NCBI GenBank assembly: GCA_934597125.1
Contig: CAKTQM010000010.1
Coordinates: forward strand, 1-49,305
Origin: an uncultured Oscillospiraceae bacterium
Lineage (GTDB): Bacteria; Bacillota; Clostridia; Oscillospirales; Oscillospiraceae
Reading direction: 5' to 3'
DNA length: 49,305 nucleotides
The position numbers and the translations under genes were made by a program. Below the pieces are notes generated by a model. It did not search any database, was not told the DNA's origin, and saw only the letters and a program-made list of their open reading frames with translations. Of this stretch, positions 1-7,865 are shown in pieces. The stretch's first letter is position 1; each line of letters starts with the position of its first letter.

Positions 1-275
1 CCGGTGGACAGACGCTGATAGGTGGTCTTGATGCCGAACAGCTCCTCGAAGTGCTGGCAGGCAGCGGCCAGATACTCCTCCTCGCAGGAGCCGTAGACCA
101 CCAGCTCGCCCTCGGTCTGGGCGTCAGCGATCAGCTGCTCCATGCCGGCGAAATACTCAGGATACTGAGAATCGCCGTTGCCCTGCTGATCGTCAGCAGG
201 AGCCTTCTCGCCGCCGCAGGCGACGAGAGACAGCGCCATGACCAGCGCCAGCAGAAGCGCAAAAAACTTCTTCAT
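1..275 (-). CDS. ABC transporter substrate-binding lipoprotein (5' part only)
   Basis: The first 91 codons of a reverse-strand gene that runs off the left edge. It opens with a lipoprotein signal peptide: MKK, a hydrophobic stretch, then the lipobox LVAC with Cys20 as the predicted lipidated residue, followed by an acidic/Gln-rich linker. The mature part contains EGELVVYGSCEEEYLAAA and a following helix, a pattern typical of the start of Fe3+/polyamine-type periplasmic binding proteins (FutA/AfuA-like). It would therefore capture a ligand outside the membrane for an ABC importer whose permease and ATPase would lie further left. A TCCTCC (GGAGGA on the coding strand) lies about 9 bases upstream of the ATG. 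The family call rests on the lipobox and a short stretch; the ligand cannot be told. Confidence 0.8.
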   Translation of the reverse strand, partial: MKKFFALLLALVMALSLVACGGEKAPADDQQGNGDSQYPEYFAGMEQLIADAQTEGELVVYGSCEEEYLAAACQHFEELFGIKTTYQRLST

Positions 276-336
276 ACTAAAAATCCTCCATGTAAAATTT
301 CCACGTCCGATAGGAATACCGGATGGAATAGCCATT

Positions 337-365
337 ATTATAGTCACGTCACTTTTGTTTGTCAA
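337..365 (-). promoter_or_regulatory. SigA promoter for the solute-binding lipoprotein
   Basis: On the reverse strand there is a perfect TTGACA (360-365) and a perfect TATAAT (337-342) separated by 17 bases, 62 bases upstream of the lipoprotein ATG. This is a full-consensus vegetative promoter and suggests strong basal transcription. Confidence 0.85.
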
Positions 366-383
366 CAATTCACCCAGCAAAAG

Positions 384-397
384 CGAAAACGTTTTCA
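384..397 (-). promoter_or_regulatory. cre-like palindrome (possible CcpA/LacI-family operator)
   Basis: Reverse strand reads TGAAAACGTTTTCG, which fits the catabolite-responsive element consensus TGWAANCGNTNWCA at 13 of 14 positions. It sits about 19 bases upstream of the -35 box of the lipoprotein promoter, a position from which CcpA-type regulators usually activate. Other LacI-family regulators bind similar palindromes, so the regulator is an inference. Confidence 0.45.
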
Positions 398-471
398 GCA
401 TTTTTTGCACATCCTCCAAAAATATAGCACAAAATCCAGCAGAATGACGAATCCCTCCTGCAAAAATAATG

Positions 472-499
472 TTGCAATCTCGCGCAAGCGTGGTAAAAT
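472..499 (+). promoter_or_regulatory. Candidate promoter for the mgtC-like gene
   Basis: TTGCAA at 472-477 and TAAAAT at 494-499 with a 16-base spacer, followed 35 bases later by the start codon at 534. Each box has one or more deviations from consensus, so this is a reasonable but unproven assignment. Confidence 0.5.
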
Positions 500-533
500 A
501 GCATAACTACTCACCATGTAAGGAGGCGCTGCC

Positions 534-1241
534 ATGTTGGCGGGATTGAGCAGTTATCTGCCGGAAAGCACATTGACCTTATTTGATAATCTGGAATTTT
601 TGATCCGCCTGCTGCTGAGCGCGGCGCTGGGCGCGCTGGTGGGACTGGAGCGCAGCAAGCGGCAGAAGGAGGCGGGCGTCCGCACCCACTGCATCATCGC
701 ATGCACCTCGGCCCTGTTTATGATATTGTCCAAATACGCCTTTGTGGATGTAACTTCCATTGACGGGCTGCGGGGCGCGGATCCGGCCCGCATCGCCGCC
801 CAGGTTGTCAGCGGCATTTCCTTTCTGGGCGCGGGCGTGATTTTCAAAAACGGCAACTCCATCCGCGGTCTGACCACGGCCGCCGGCATGTGGGGCACCG
901 CTGCTGTTGGCATGGCGGTGGGCGCGGGCATGTACTGGCTGGGACTGATTGAGGCGGCCATTCTGGTGGCTATTCAGATCATTCTGCACCGCTTCCCTGT
1001 GGGGGCCGACGCGCTGACTACCCAGGAGATCGTGGTGGAGATGGCGGACATCCCCGAGCTGCAGGCGCAATTTGACACCCTGCTGGCCGCCCATCACGGG
1101 CAGGTGGTGGAGAGCAGTCTCAGCCGCGAGGAGGGCTATCTTCGCATGGAGATCACCGCCAAGCTGGAGCCGCCCATCAGCCACGAGGAGGCCCTGTCCT
1201 TTCTGAAGACCAACGACGGGGTACGGCGGATGTCGGTATAA
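534..1241 (+). CDS. MgtC/SapB family membrane protein
   Basis: 235-residue membrane protein of the MgtC/SapB family. The family signatures are visible: LGALVGLERSKRQKEAGVRTH near residues 33-53 and QVVSGISFLGAGVIFKNG then IRGLTTAAGMWGTAA around 90-125, embedded in four to five hydrophobic segments. About 80 C-terminal residues after the last membrane helix form a soluble tail with an ACT-like alternating pattern, as in MgtC proper. In Salmonella and Mycobacterium MgtC is linked to low-magnesium growth and to modulation of F-type ATP synthase; its role in gut Clostridia is not established. The start is supported by AGGAGG 8 bases upstream. It is followed 47 bases later by the sugar isomerase gene without a clear terminator. 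Confidence 0.88.
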   Translation: MLAGLSSYLPESTLTLFDNLEFLIRLLLSAALGALVGLERSKRQKEAGVRTHCIIACTSALFMILSKYAFVDVTSIDGLRGADPARIAAQVVSGISFLGAGVIFKNGNSIRGLTTAAGMWGTAAVGMAVGAGMYWLGLIEAAILVAIQIILHRFPVGADALTTQEIVVEMADIPELQAQFDTLLAAHHGQVVESSLSREEGYLRMEITAKLEPPISHEEALSFLKTNDGVRRMSV

Positions 1242-1288
1242 GGCGTTTCCTGTCACGATACTATATAAAATAGAGGGAGGATATACAG

Positions 1289-1978
1289 ATGAAACGTTCC
1301 GAGATCAACCGCGCATTGCGGGAGTTGGAGGCCATGGTGCGGGAGTACCGGTTCTCTCTGCCGCCCTTCTGCCATTTTACGCCGGAGGAGTGGGCCGGCA
1401 AAGGCCACGAATACGATGAGATCCGCCACAACATGCTGGGCTGGGACATCACCGACTACGGCTTGGGGGACTTTGAAAAGGTGGGGTTCTCCCTGATTAC
1501 CCTGCGCAACGGCAATCTGGCTATGGCGGACAAATACCCCAAGACCTACGCCGAAAAGCTGCTGTTTTTGAAGGAGGGGCAGTACTCCCCCAATCACTTC
1601 CACTGGCACAAGATGGAGGATATCATCAACCGCGGCGGCGGAACGCTGCTGATCCGTGTCTATAACTCCCTGCCGGATGAGGAGATCGACCGTGAGAGCG
1701 ATGTGACCGTTCACATGGATGGCGTCACCCGCACCGTTCCCGCCGGAACGCAGCTGCGGCTGGAGCCGGGCATGAGTATCTCCATCCAGCCCTATCTCTA
1801 TCACGATTTCGAGGTGGAGGCCGGCAGCGGCAATGTGCTGATCGGCGAGGTCAGCCAATGCAATGATGACAACACCGACAACCGGTTCAATCCCCCCGTG
1901 GGCCGCTTTCCGGCCATCGAGGAGGACGAGCCGCCCTATCGCCTGTTGTGCAACGAGTATCCGGAGGCGGCGGAATGA
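1289..1978 (+). CDS. D-lyxose/D-mannose isomerase (cupin, DUF1498 family)
   Basis: 229 residues, the full length of the D-lyxose isomerase family. The cupin metal site is visible as the run PNHFHWHKMED near residues 101-111 (His103, His105 and Glu110 as probable Mn2+ ligands) with a further ligand in PYLYHDFEVE near 172. Family members interconvert D-lyxose with D-xylulose and D-mannose with D-fructose. The stop codon overlaps the start of the fructokinase gene in an ATGA arrangement, so translation of the two is likely coupled. Together they would convert mannose to fructose and then to fructose-6-phosphate without a mannose phosphotransferase step. The start has GGGAGG 10 bases upstream, and a TATATAAAAT stretch at about 1262-1271 may supply a -10 box. 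Confidence 0.88.
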   Translation: MKRSEINRALRELEAMVREYRFSLPPFCHFTPEEWAGKGHEYDEIRHNMLGWDITDYGLGDFEKVGFSLITLRNGNLAMADKYPKTYAEKLLFLKEGQYSPNHFHWHKMEDIINRGGGTLLIRVYNSLPDEEIDRESDVTVHMDGVTRTVPAGTQLRLEPGMSISIQPYLYHDFEVEAGSGNVLIGEVSQCNDDNTDNRFNPPVGRFPAIEEDEPPYRLLCNEYPEAAE

Positions 1979-2937
1979 GCGGGCGGTACGATATCGCGGC
2001 CCTGGGCGAGCTGCTGATCGACTTTACCGACAGCGGCGTATCCCCCGGCGGGATGCGGCTTTTTGAGCGCAATCCAGGCGGCGCGCCCGCCAATGTGCTG
2101 ACCGCCGCGGCACGGTTTGGCCGCAGAACCGCCTTTTTGGGCAAGGTGGGCGACGACATGCACGGGCAGTTTCTCCGCCAGACGCTGGTGGACACGGGCA
2201 TTGACGTGTCGGGACTGGTGATGGCGGCGGACGTGTTTACCACGCTGGCCTTTGTGGCGCTGAATGAACAGGGGGAGCGACAGTTCTCCTTTGCCCGCAA
2301 GCCCGGAGCGGACACCTGCCTGCGGCGTGAGGAGCTGAACACGGCGGTGCTGGACAATACCCGCGTGCTGCATGCGGGATCTCTGTCCCTGACGGATGAA
2401 CCGGCGCGCAGCGCCACCTTTGCGGCGGTGGAGCGGGCTAAGGCCGCCGGCGCGGTGATCTCCTACGATCCCAACTACCGCTCCGCGCTGTGGCCGGACG
2501 CCGAAACGGCGGCGCGGCAGATGCGGGCCATGGTGCCGTATGTGGATGTAATGAAGCTGTCGGACGAGGAGACGGCGCTGCTGACGGACGAGGTGGATCC
2601 GGCCGCCGCGGCAGCGGTGCTGCTGGCCCGGGGCGTGAAGTGCGCGGTGGTGACGCTGGGCGCGGAGGGCGCGCTGGCGGCCACGGCGGAGGGCATGCGG
2701 CACGTGCCTGGTTTTTTCGTTGACGCGGTGGACACCACCGGCGCGGGAGACGCTTTCTGGGGCGGCTTTCTGCACCGGATGCTGGCGCTGGGCAAGGCGC
2801 CGGACGGACTGACCCCGGACGACGCGGCGGACTGTGCCCGCTGGGGCAACGCCACGGCGGCGCTGTGCGTCACAAAGCGGGGCGCCATTCCCGCCATGCC
2901 CGCTGCCGCCGCGGTGGTGGCGCTGCTGGCGGAGTGA
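1975..2937 (+). CDS. scrK: Fructokinase, PfkB family
   Basis: 320-residue PfkB-family sugar kinase. The N-terminal motif ALGELLIDFTDSG and the NPGGAPANV signature near residue 35 are those of fructokinases, and the ATP-binding/anion-hole motif DTTGAGDAFWGGFL with the catalytic Asp of GAGD lies near residue 250. It would phosphorylate fructose to fructose-6-phosphate. The ATG at 1975 is chosen because GGAGG lies about 9 bases upstream and because it overlaps the isomerase stop; a GTG at 1948 is in frame but has no such site. Substrate is inferred from the fructokinase-type N-terminus and from the isomerase partner; ribokinase-like relatives are the alternative. Confidence 0.87.
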   Translation: MSGRYDIAALGELLIDFTDSGVSPGGMRLFERNPGGAPANVLTAAARFGRRTAFLGKVGDDMHGQFLRQTLVDTGIDVSGLVMAADVFTTLAFVALNEQGERQFSFARKPGADTCLRREELNTAVLDNTRVLHAGSLSLTDEPARSATFAAVERAKAAGAVISYDPNYRSALWPDAETAARQMRAMVPYVDVMKLSDEETALLTDEVDPAAAAAVLLARGVKCAVVTLGAEGALAATAEGMRHVPGFFVDAVDTTGAGDAFWGGFLHRMLALGKAPDGLTPDDAADCARWGNATAALCVTKRGAIPAMPAAAAVVALLAE

Positions 2938-3019
2938 GACGGATTGGGCATATTGCCCAGCGTCTACAGTGAGAATTTAGCAAAATGGCCGAAAATTTTC
3001 CTTTCGCGCAAAAGACCGA

Positions 3020-3048
3020 TTGACACGAAACACCCTGTGTGCTACAGT
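3020..3048 (+). promoter_or_regulatory. SigA promoter of the glycine cleavage operon
   Basis: Perfect TTGACA at 3020-3025 and TACAGT at 3043-3048 with a 17-base spacer, about 35 bases before the riboswitch begins. Transcription from here would produce the leader that carries the glycine aptamers. Confidence 0.8.
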
Positions 3049-3083
3049 GAAACCATCAAAAACCAGTACTAAGACAACTGAAA

Positions 3084-3264
3084 AGGGATCCATCGGACGA
3101 TGGGATCGGGAGAGACCGCGCAGGCGGCGCCGAAGGGGAACGCAGAAGCTCTCAGGCAAAAGGACCGGTTCCGGACGATACTCCGAAAAGGCCGGGCGGC
3201 GACACCCGACCACCGAAGGTGCAACTCTTCCCGCTGCGGCGGAAGGGGAATCTCTCAGGTAACT
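3084..3264 (+). ncRNA. Tandem glycine riboswitch (two gcvT-type aptamers)
   Basis: Two consecutive glycine aptamers. The first has the hallmark GCCGAAGGGGAACGCAGAAG then CTCTCAGGCAAAAGGACCG (about 3128-3167). The second has CACCGAAGGTGCAACTCTTC (about 3211-3230) and AATCTCTCAGGTAAC (about 3249-3263), joined by the usual short linker. It lies directly upstream of an intrinsic terminator and the gcvT-glyA fusion gene. In this family glycine binding normally prevents terminator formation, so the operon should be switched on when glycine is abundant. The direction of control is family knowledge, not something the sequence proves. Confidence 0.95.
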
Positions 3265-3270
3265 CAACGG

Positions 3271-3312
3271 GGGCACAAAGCAGGCTTTGCAAGCTGCTTT
3301 GTGCCCTTTTTT
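3271..3312 (+). terminator. Riboswitch-controlled intrinsic terminator
   Basis: GGGCACAAAGCA (3271-3282) pairs with TGCTTTGTGCCC and is followed by six T residues (3307-3312). It stands between the second aptamer and the gcvT ribosome binding site, the expected position of the expression platform. Confidence 0.9.
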
Positions 3313-3351
3313 GCTGCTTAAAACCGGAACATTTTAAGGAGGACGAATCGT

Positions 3352-6000
3352 ATGAGCGAACTGAAGCGTACCCAGCTGTATGACATCCACGTGGCCGCCG
3401 GCGCGGAGCTGGTGGACTTCGGCGGATGGGAAATGCCCATCCAGTACCCCAGCGGCATTATTGCCGAGCACCTGTACACCCGTCAGGTGTGCAGCCTGTT
3501 CGACGTGTCCCACATGGGCCGTCTGCGGATCACGGGGCCCGACCGCAAGGCTTTCCTGCAGCACGTGCTGTCCAGCAACGTCAGCGCGCTGGATCTGAAC
3601 ATGGCCCAGTACTGCATTATCCCCGACAGGGACGGCGGCGCGGTGGACGACGCCTATCTCTATCTGTTTGAAGAGGACAGCTATCTGCTGGTGGTGAACG
3701 CCGCCAACACCGACAAGGATCTGGCCCACCTGTATGAGGCGCTGAAAGGCTTTGACTGCCAGATCGAGAACATCACCGATCAGTGGGCCGCCATCGCGGT
3801 GCAGGGCCCCAAGTGCAAGGAAATGCTCACCCGGATGGCCGGCGGCGTGCAGCTGACCGAGCCCATGAAGAACGCCCTGGGCACCGTGTCTCTGGAGGGA
3901 CACACCGCCCGCGTCGCCAAGACCGGCTACACCGGCGAGCCTTTGGGCTATGAGGTCTATGTCCGCAGTGAGGACGCCGCGTGGCTGTGGAACCGTCTGG
4001 TGGAACTGGGCGCACGCCCCGCCGGCCTGGGCGCCCGGGACACCCTGCGTCTGGAGGCCGCACTGCCCCTGTACGGCCACGAGATGGGCACTGCCCCCGA
4101 CGGCAGCGTGATCCCCATTTTCGCCGTACCTCTGTCCAAGTTCGCCGTCAGCTTTGCCGCCGAGAAGGGCGATTTCATCGGCCGCGAAGCACTGGAAAAG
4201 CAGCATGAATCCTTCGTCAAGCACATGGATCGTGACTTCAGCGACCTGAGCGTGCTGCCCCGCAAGATCGCGCCCATCGCCCTGCTGGATCGCGGCGTGA
4301 TGCGCGCCGGTATGGAGATCTACAAGGACGGCAAGCATGTGGGCTGGGTCACCAGCGGCACCATGGTGCCCTATTTCAAGAGCGAGGGCGAAGGTCTGGA
4401 GACCGTGATCCTGGAGGCCAGCGGCAAGCGCGCCATCGGCCTGTGCTATATCGACAGCGACATTCTGGAGGACGACGAGGTGGAGGTGGACGTCCGCGGC
4501 AAGCGGCTGAAAGCCGTGATCCCCGCCCGCCATATGAGCGTGGCGGCTCCCCCCTACGCCCGTCCCCTGATCTACGGCCTGCAGGAGGAGGAACACAAGG
4601 TGGGCAGCGGCGACCGCGCCCCCAAGGCGCTGGAGCTGCTGACAAAGGCGCTGGAGAACCACCAGTGGCGGCAGGAACAGTGCGTCAACCTGATCCCCTC
4701 CGAGAACACCCCCAGCCGCGCCGTCCGCCTACTGTCCGGCAGCGACCCCTGCTGCCGCTATGCCGAGCACAAGAAGGTGCTGGCCTTCTATGACAAGGAC
4801 ATCTTCTATTATCAGGGCACGGAATTCATCGACAAGGTGGAGCAGCTGCTGGTGGAGGAGATGCGGGCCTACTTCGGCTGCACCGAGGTGGAGACCCGTA
4901 CTCTCAGCGGCCAAATGTCCAACATGGCGGTGTTCTCCGCGCTGATGGACTGGAAAAACCGCTTTGACCGGAAGGTGGAGGCCCGGCGTCTGGGCTATGT
5001 GATGAACAACCACATCATCAAGGGCGGCCACCTGTCGGCGCAGCCCATGGGGGCGCTGCACGACTACATCGCCGTTGATCCCGTCACGGAGAAGCCCGCC
5101 GTGGTGAACTTCCCCGTCTGCGCCGACAACCCCTATAAGATGGACGTAGAGGAGACCAAGAAGCTCATCGAGCGCTATCGCCCCGAGCTGATCATCTTCG
5201 GCAAGAGCATGGTGCTGCACAAGGAGCCCGTGGCCGCCATCCGCCAGTTCGTGGACGAGCAGAAGATCCCCACCACCATTATGTACGATATGGCTCATGT
5301 GCTGGGTCTGATCGGCGACCACTTCCAGAATCCCTTTGTCGAGGGCGCGGAGATTGTTACCGGCTCCACCCACAAGACCTTCTTCGGCCCCCAGCGCGGC
5401 GTGATCGGCGTCAACTACAAGGAGGAGGATCTGAAATACGGTCTGTGGAAGACCATCGAGACCCGCACCTTCCCCGGCAGCGTATCCAACCACCATCTGG
5501 GCACCCAGCTGGGTATGCTGATGGCCGCCTATGAGATGAACCAGTTCAAGGACGCATATCAGAAGGCCGTGATCGCCAACGCCAAGTCCTTTGCCCGCAG
5601 CCTGAAAGCCGAGGGGTTGGATGTGATGGGCGACCCCGCCATCGACTACACCGAGACCCATCAGGTCATCGTGTCCGTGGGCTACGGCGAGGGCGCGGAG
5701 ATCGCCAACCGGCTGGAGCGCAACAACGTCATCGTCAACTATCAGGCCACGCCGGACGAGGAGGGCTTCACCGCCTCCGGCGCGCTGCGCATGGGCGTCA
5801 GCGAAATGACCCGCTTCGGCTTCGGCGAGAAGGAATTCGCCCAACTGGCTGGACTGATGGCGGACTGCATCCTCCGCGGCAGGGAGATCGGCGAGGATGT
5901 GGCCAAGCTGCGCAGCCGGCATCTGGAGATGGGCTACTGCTTCAACGACGCCCAGTTTGAGGACGCGCTGGAGAAGCTGGCGGAGAAGACAGGGCTTTAA
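3352..6000 (+). CDS. gcvT: Fusion of GcvT aminomethyltransferase with a serine hydroxymethyltransferase-like domain
   Basis: 882-residue bifunctional-looking protein. Residues 1 to about 405 are GcvT (glycine cleavage T protein): the start RTQLYDIHVAAGAELVDFGGWEMP, the SLFDVSHMG motif and NAANTDKD are diagnostic. Residues about 425-882 are a fold-type I PLP enzyme of the SHMT group: LIPSEN, RYAEH (Tyr470-Glu472), GGHLS (His560), YDMAH (Asp646, His649), STHKT with Lys675 as the Schiff-base lysine, and SGALRMG (Arg813). All positions match the catalytic residues of E. coli GlyA, so the domain looks active although divergent in sequence. There is no stop, frameshift or ribosome binding site between the halves. 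A single polypeptide could produce methylene-tetrahydrofolate from glycine and use it to make serine. The start has AAGGAGG 9 bases upstream. It is the first gene after the glycine riboswitch. Confidence 0.92.
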   Translation: MSELKRTQLYDIHVAAGAELVDFGGWEMPIQYPSGIIAEHLYTRQVCSLFDVSHMGRLRITGPDRKAFLQHVLSSNVSALDLNMAQYCIIPDRDGGAVDDAYLYLFEEDSYLLVVNAANTDKDLAHLYEALKGFDCQIENITDQWAAIAVQGPKCKEMLTRMAGGVQLTEPMKNALGTVSLEGHTARVAKTGYTGEPLGYEVYVRSEDAAWLWNRLVELGARPAGLGARDTLRLEAALPLYGHEMGTAPDGSVIPIFAVPLSKFAVSFAAEKGDFIGREALEKQHESFVKHMDRDFSDLSVLPRKIAPIALLDRGVMRAGMEIYKDGKHVGWVTSGTMVPYFKSEGEGLETVILEASGKRAIGLCYIDSDILEDDEVEVDVRGKRLKAVIPARHMSVAAPPYARPLIYGLQEEEHKVGSGDRAPKALELLTKALENHQWRQEQCVNLIPSENTPSRAVRLLSGSDPCCRYAEHKKVLAFYDKDIFYYQGTEFIDKVEQLLVEEMRAYFGCTEVETRTLSGQMSNMAVFSALMDWKNRFDRKVEARRLGYVMNNHIIKGGHLSAQPMGALHDYIAVDPVTEKPAVVNFPVCADNPYKMDVEETKKLIERYRPELIIFGKSMVLHKEPVAAIRQFVDEQKIPTTIMYDMAHVLGLIGDHFQNPFVEGAEIVTGSTHKTFFGPQRGVIGVNYKEEDLKYGLWKTIETRTFPGSVSNHHLGTQLGMLMAAYEMNQFKDAYQKAVIANAKSFARSLKAEGLDVMGDPAIDYTETHQVIVSVGYGEGAEIANRLERNNVIVNYQATPDEEGFTASGALRMGVSEMTRFGFGEKEFAQLAGLMADCILRGREIGEDVAKLRSRHLEMGYCFNDAQFEDALEKLAEKTGL

Positions 6001-6011
6001 AAAACATAACC

Positions 6012-6121
6012 TGTCATTCCGAGCCAGTCTGCAGACTGGCGTGGCAATCCGTTTCTTCTTTCTGTGCGGGAGGGGGACGGATTCCCGAGCCAGTGACATC
6101 GGTCACTGGCTCGGAATGACA
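6012..6121. repeat. Intergenic palindromic repeat, family C
   Basis: TGTCATTCCGAGCCAGT at 6012-6028 is exactly inverted at 6105-6121. Inside are two smaller hairpins, GCCAGTctgcagACTGGC and GAGCCAGTGA...TCACTGGCTC. The termini and internal dyads give a MITE-like or long-hairpin element that interrupts the spacing between the gcvT-glyA fusion and gcvH. No open reading frame lies inside. Confidence 0.8.
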
Positions 6122-6169
6122 CGAACGACAGAACATTCAACTTAAAATAAAATTTGGAGGTAAAGTATC

Positions 6170-6547
6170 ATGTTGTTTCCCGCTGAAATGAAGTATTCCA
6201 AGGATCACGAGTGGATGAAGGAAGAGGACGGCGTTGTGGTGATCGGCATTTCCGACTTCGCACAGGATGCGCTGGGCGACGTGGTGTTCGTGAATCTGCC
6301 CGGCGAGGGCGATGAGGTCACCGCCGGTGAGGCCTTCGGCGATGTGGAGTCCGTGAAGGCCGTGTCCGACCTGGTGTCCCCCGTGTCCGGCACCGTGTGC
6401 GCCGTCAACGAGGAGCTGCTGGATGCGCCGGAGATGCTGAACAAGGCGCCCTACGACGCCTGGCTCATCAAGGTGGAGAACGTTGGCGACACCAGCGAGC
6501 TGCTGGACGCCGCCGCTTACGAGGCCTTCTGCGCGCAGGAGGGCTGA
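6170..6547 (+). CDS. gcvH: Glycine cleavage system H protein
   Basis: 125 residues, normal for the lipoyl carrier of the glycine cleavage complex. The lipoylation site is Lys63 in [11 protein letters not shown], within the classical hammerhead lipoyl domain; the start KYSKDHEWM is typical. It shuttles the aminomethyl group from the P protein to the T protein and is reoxidised by Lpd. A TTTGGAGG site precedes the ATG. A 170-base gap containing repeat C separates it from the fusion gene; it is followed after one base by gcvPA. Confidence 0.96.
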   Translation: MLFPAEMKYSKDHEWMKEEDGVVVIGISDFAQDALGDVVFVNLPGEGDEVTAGEAFGDVESVKAVSDLVSPVSGTVCAVNEELLDAPEMLNKAPYDAWLIKVENVGDTSELLDAAAYEAFCAQEG

Positions 6548-6548
6548 T

Positions 6549-7865
6549 ATGGGCAGTTACATCCCCTCTACGCCGGAGCAGCGGCGGGAGATGCTGCAGG
6601 CCATCGGCCTGTCCTCCTTCCGTGAGCTGTACGGCGATGTGCCGGCGGAGATGTATCTGGATCGTCCGCTGAACATTCCCTCCGGCATGAGCGAGCTGGA
6701 GGTGGGCCGCGCTGTCCGCGCTATGGCGGACAGGAACCGCGTGTACGATGTGATCCTCCGCGGCGCCGGCGCATATGACCACTACATCCCCAGCATCGTC
6801 AAGTATATCCCCGCCAAGGAGGAATTCCTGACGGCCTACACCCCCTATCAGGCAGAAATGAGCCAGGGGCTTTTGCAGTCCATCTTCGAGTATCAGACCA
6901 TGATCTGCATGCTGACGGGCATGGACGTGTCCAACGCCTCCGTCTATGACGGGGCCACCGCCGCCGCCGAGGCCGCCGCCATGTGCCGCGACCGCAAGCA
7001 CCGGGTGACGCTGGTGTCCGCCGCCGCCCATCCTGACACCATCAACACCATCCGCACCTATTGCTACGGCACCGGCGACGAACTGCGCATTGTGCCGGAA
7101 AAGGACGGCAAGACCGATCTGGACGCCCTGCGGGAGATGCTGACGACGGATGTGTCCAGCTTCTATGTGCAGCAGCCCAACTTCCACGGCCTGTTTGAGG
7201 ACGCGGAGGCGCTGGGCGCGGCGGTACATGAGGCGGGCGCCCTGTACGTGATGGGCTGCAACCCCATTGCGCTGGCCATCATGAAAACGCCTCGGGACTG
7301 CGGCGCGGATATCGCCGTGGGCGAGGGCCAGCCCCTCGGCCTGCCGCTGGCGGCAGGCGGCCCGTATCTGGGCTATATGGCCACCACGGAAAAGCACATG
7401 CGCAAGCTGCCCGGCCGCATTGTGGGCGAGACCACGGACGCGGAGGGACGCCGCGCTTACGTCCTGAGCCTGCAGGCCCGTGAGCAGCACATTCGCCGCG
7501 AGAAGGCCAGCAGCAACATCTGCTCCAACGAAGCCCTGTGCGCCCTGACCGCCGGACTGTACATGGCTGCCATGGGCCCCGACGGCATGGCCCGGGCAGC
7601 GGAGCAATCCATGGCGAAGGCACACTATCTGGCCGACGCCCTGTGCGCCATTGACGGCGTGAAGCTGCGCTACGGCGGCGATTTCTTCCATGAATTTGTC
7701 ACCGAGCTGCCCAGGACGGAGGAAGTGCTTGCCGCACTGTCCGACGCCGGTATTCTGGGCGGCCTGCCTGTTGACGGCGGCATTCTGTGGTGCGCCACCG
7801 AAAAGGTCACCAAGGAAGCCATGGACAAAACCGCGGCCATCGTAAAGGAGGTGCTGGCAAAATGA
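6549..7865 (+). CDS. gcvPA: Glycine dehydrogenase (decarboxylating) subunit 1
   Basis: 438 residues, the N-terminal half of the split P protein found in Firmicutes and archaea. Starts MGSYIPSTPEQRREMLQAIGL and carries the P-protein patterns YDHYIPSIVKYI, PYQAEMSQGLLQ and EYQTMICMLTGMDVSNASVYDG. It forms the alpha subunit of the PLP-dependent glycine decarboxylase with GcvPB; the PLP lysine is on the partner. It begins one base after the gcvH stop and its stop overlaps the gcvPB start (ATGA). Confidence 0.95.
   Translation: MGSYIPSTPEQRREMLQAIGLSSFRELYGDVPAEMYLDRPLNIPSGMSELEVGRAVRAMADRNRVYDVILRGAGAYDHYIPSIVKYIPAKEEFLTAYTPYQAEMSQGLLQSIFEYQTMICMLTGMDVSNASVYDGATAAAEAAAMCRDRKHRVTLVSAAAHPDTINTIRTYCYGTGDELRIVPEKDGKTDLDALREMLTTDVSSFYVQQPNFHGLFEDAEALGAAVHEAGALYVMGCNPIALAIMKTPRDCGADIAVGEGQPLGLPLAAGGPYLGYMATTEKHMRKLPGRIVGETTDAEGRRAYVLSLQAREQHIRREKASSNICSNEALCALTAGLYMAAMGPDGMARAAEQSMAKAHYLADALCAIDGVKLRYGGDFFHEFVTELPRTEEVLAALSDAGILGGLPVDGGILWCATEKVTKEAMDKTAAIVKEVLAK

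Noticed and set aside
51..506. Long forward reading frame over the left edge
   Set aside because: It is antisense to the lipoprotein gene, has no ribosome binding site and its residue composition is that of an off-frame shadow.
2938..2966. Hairpin after the fructokinase gene as a terminator
   Set aside because: Short interrupted stem (GGGCA/TGCCC with outer GACG/CGTC) and no T tract.
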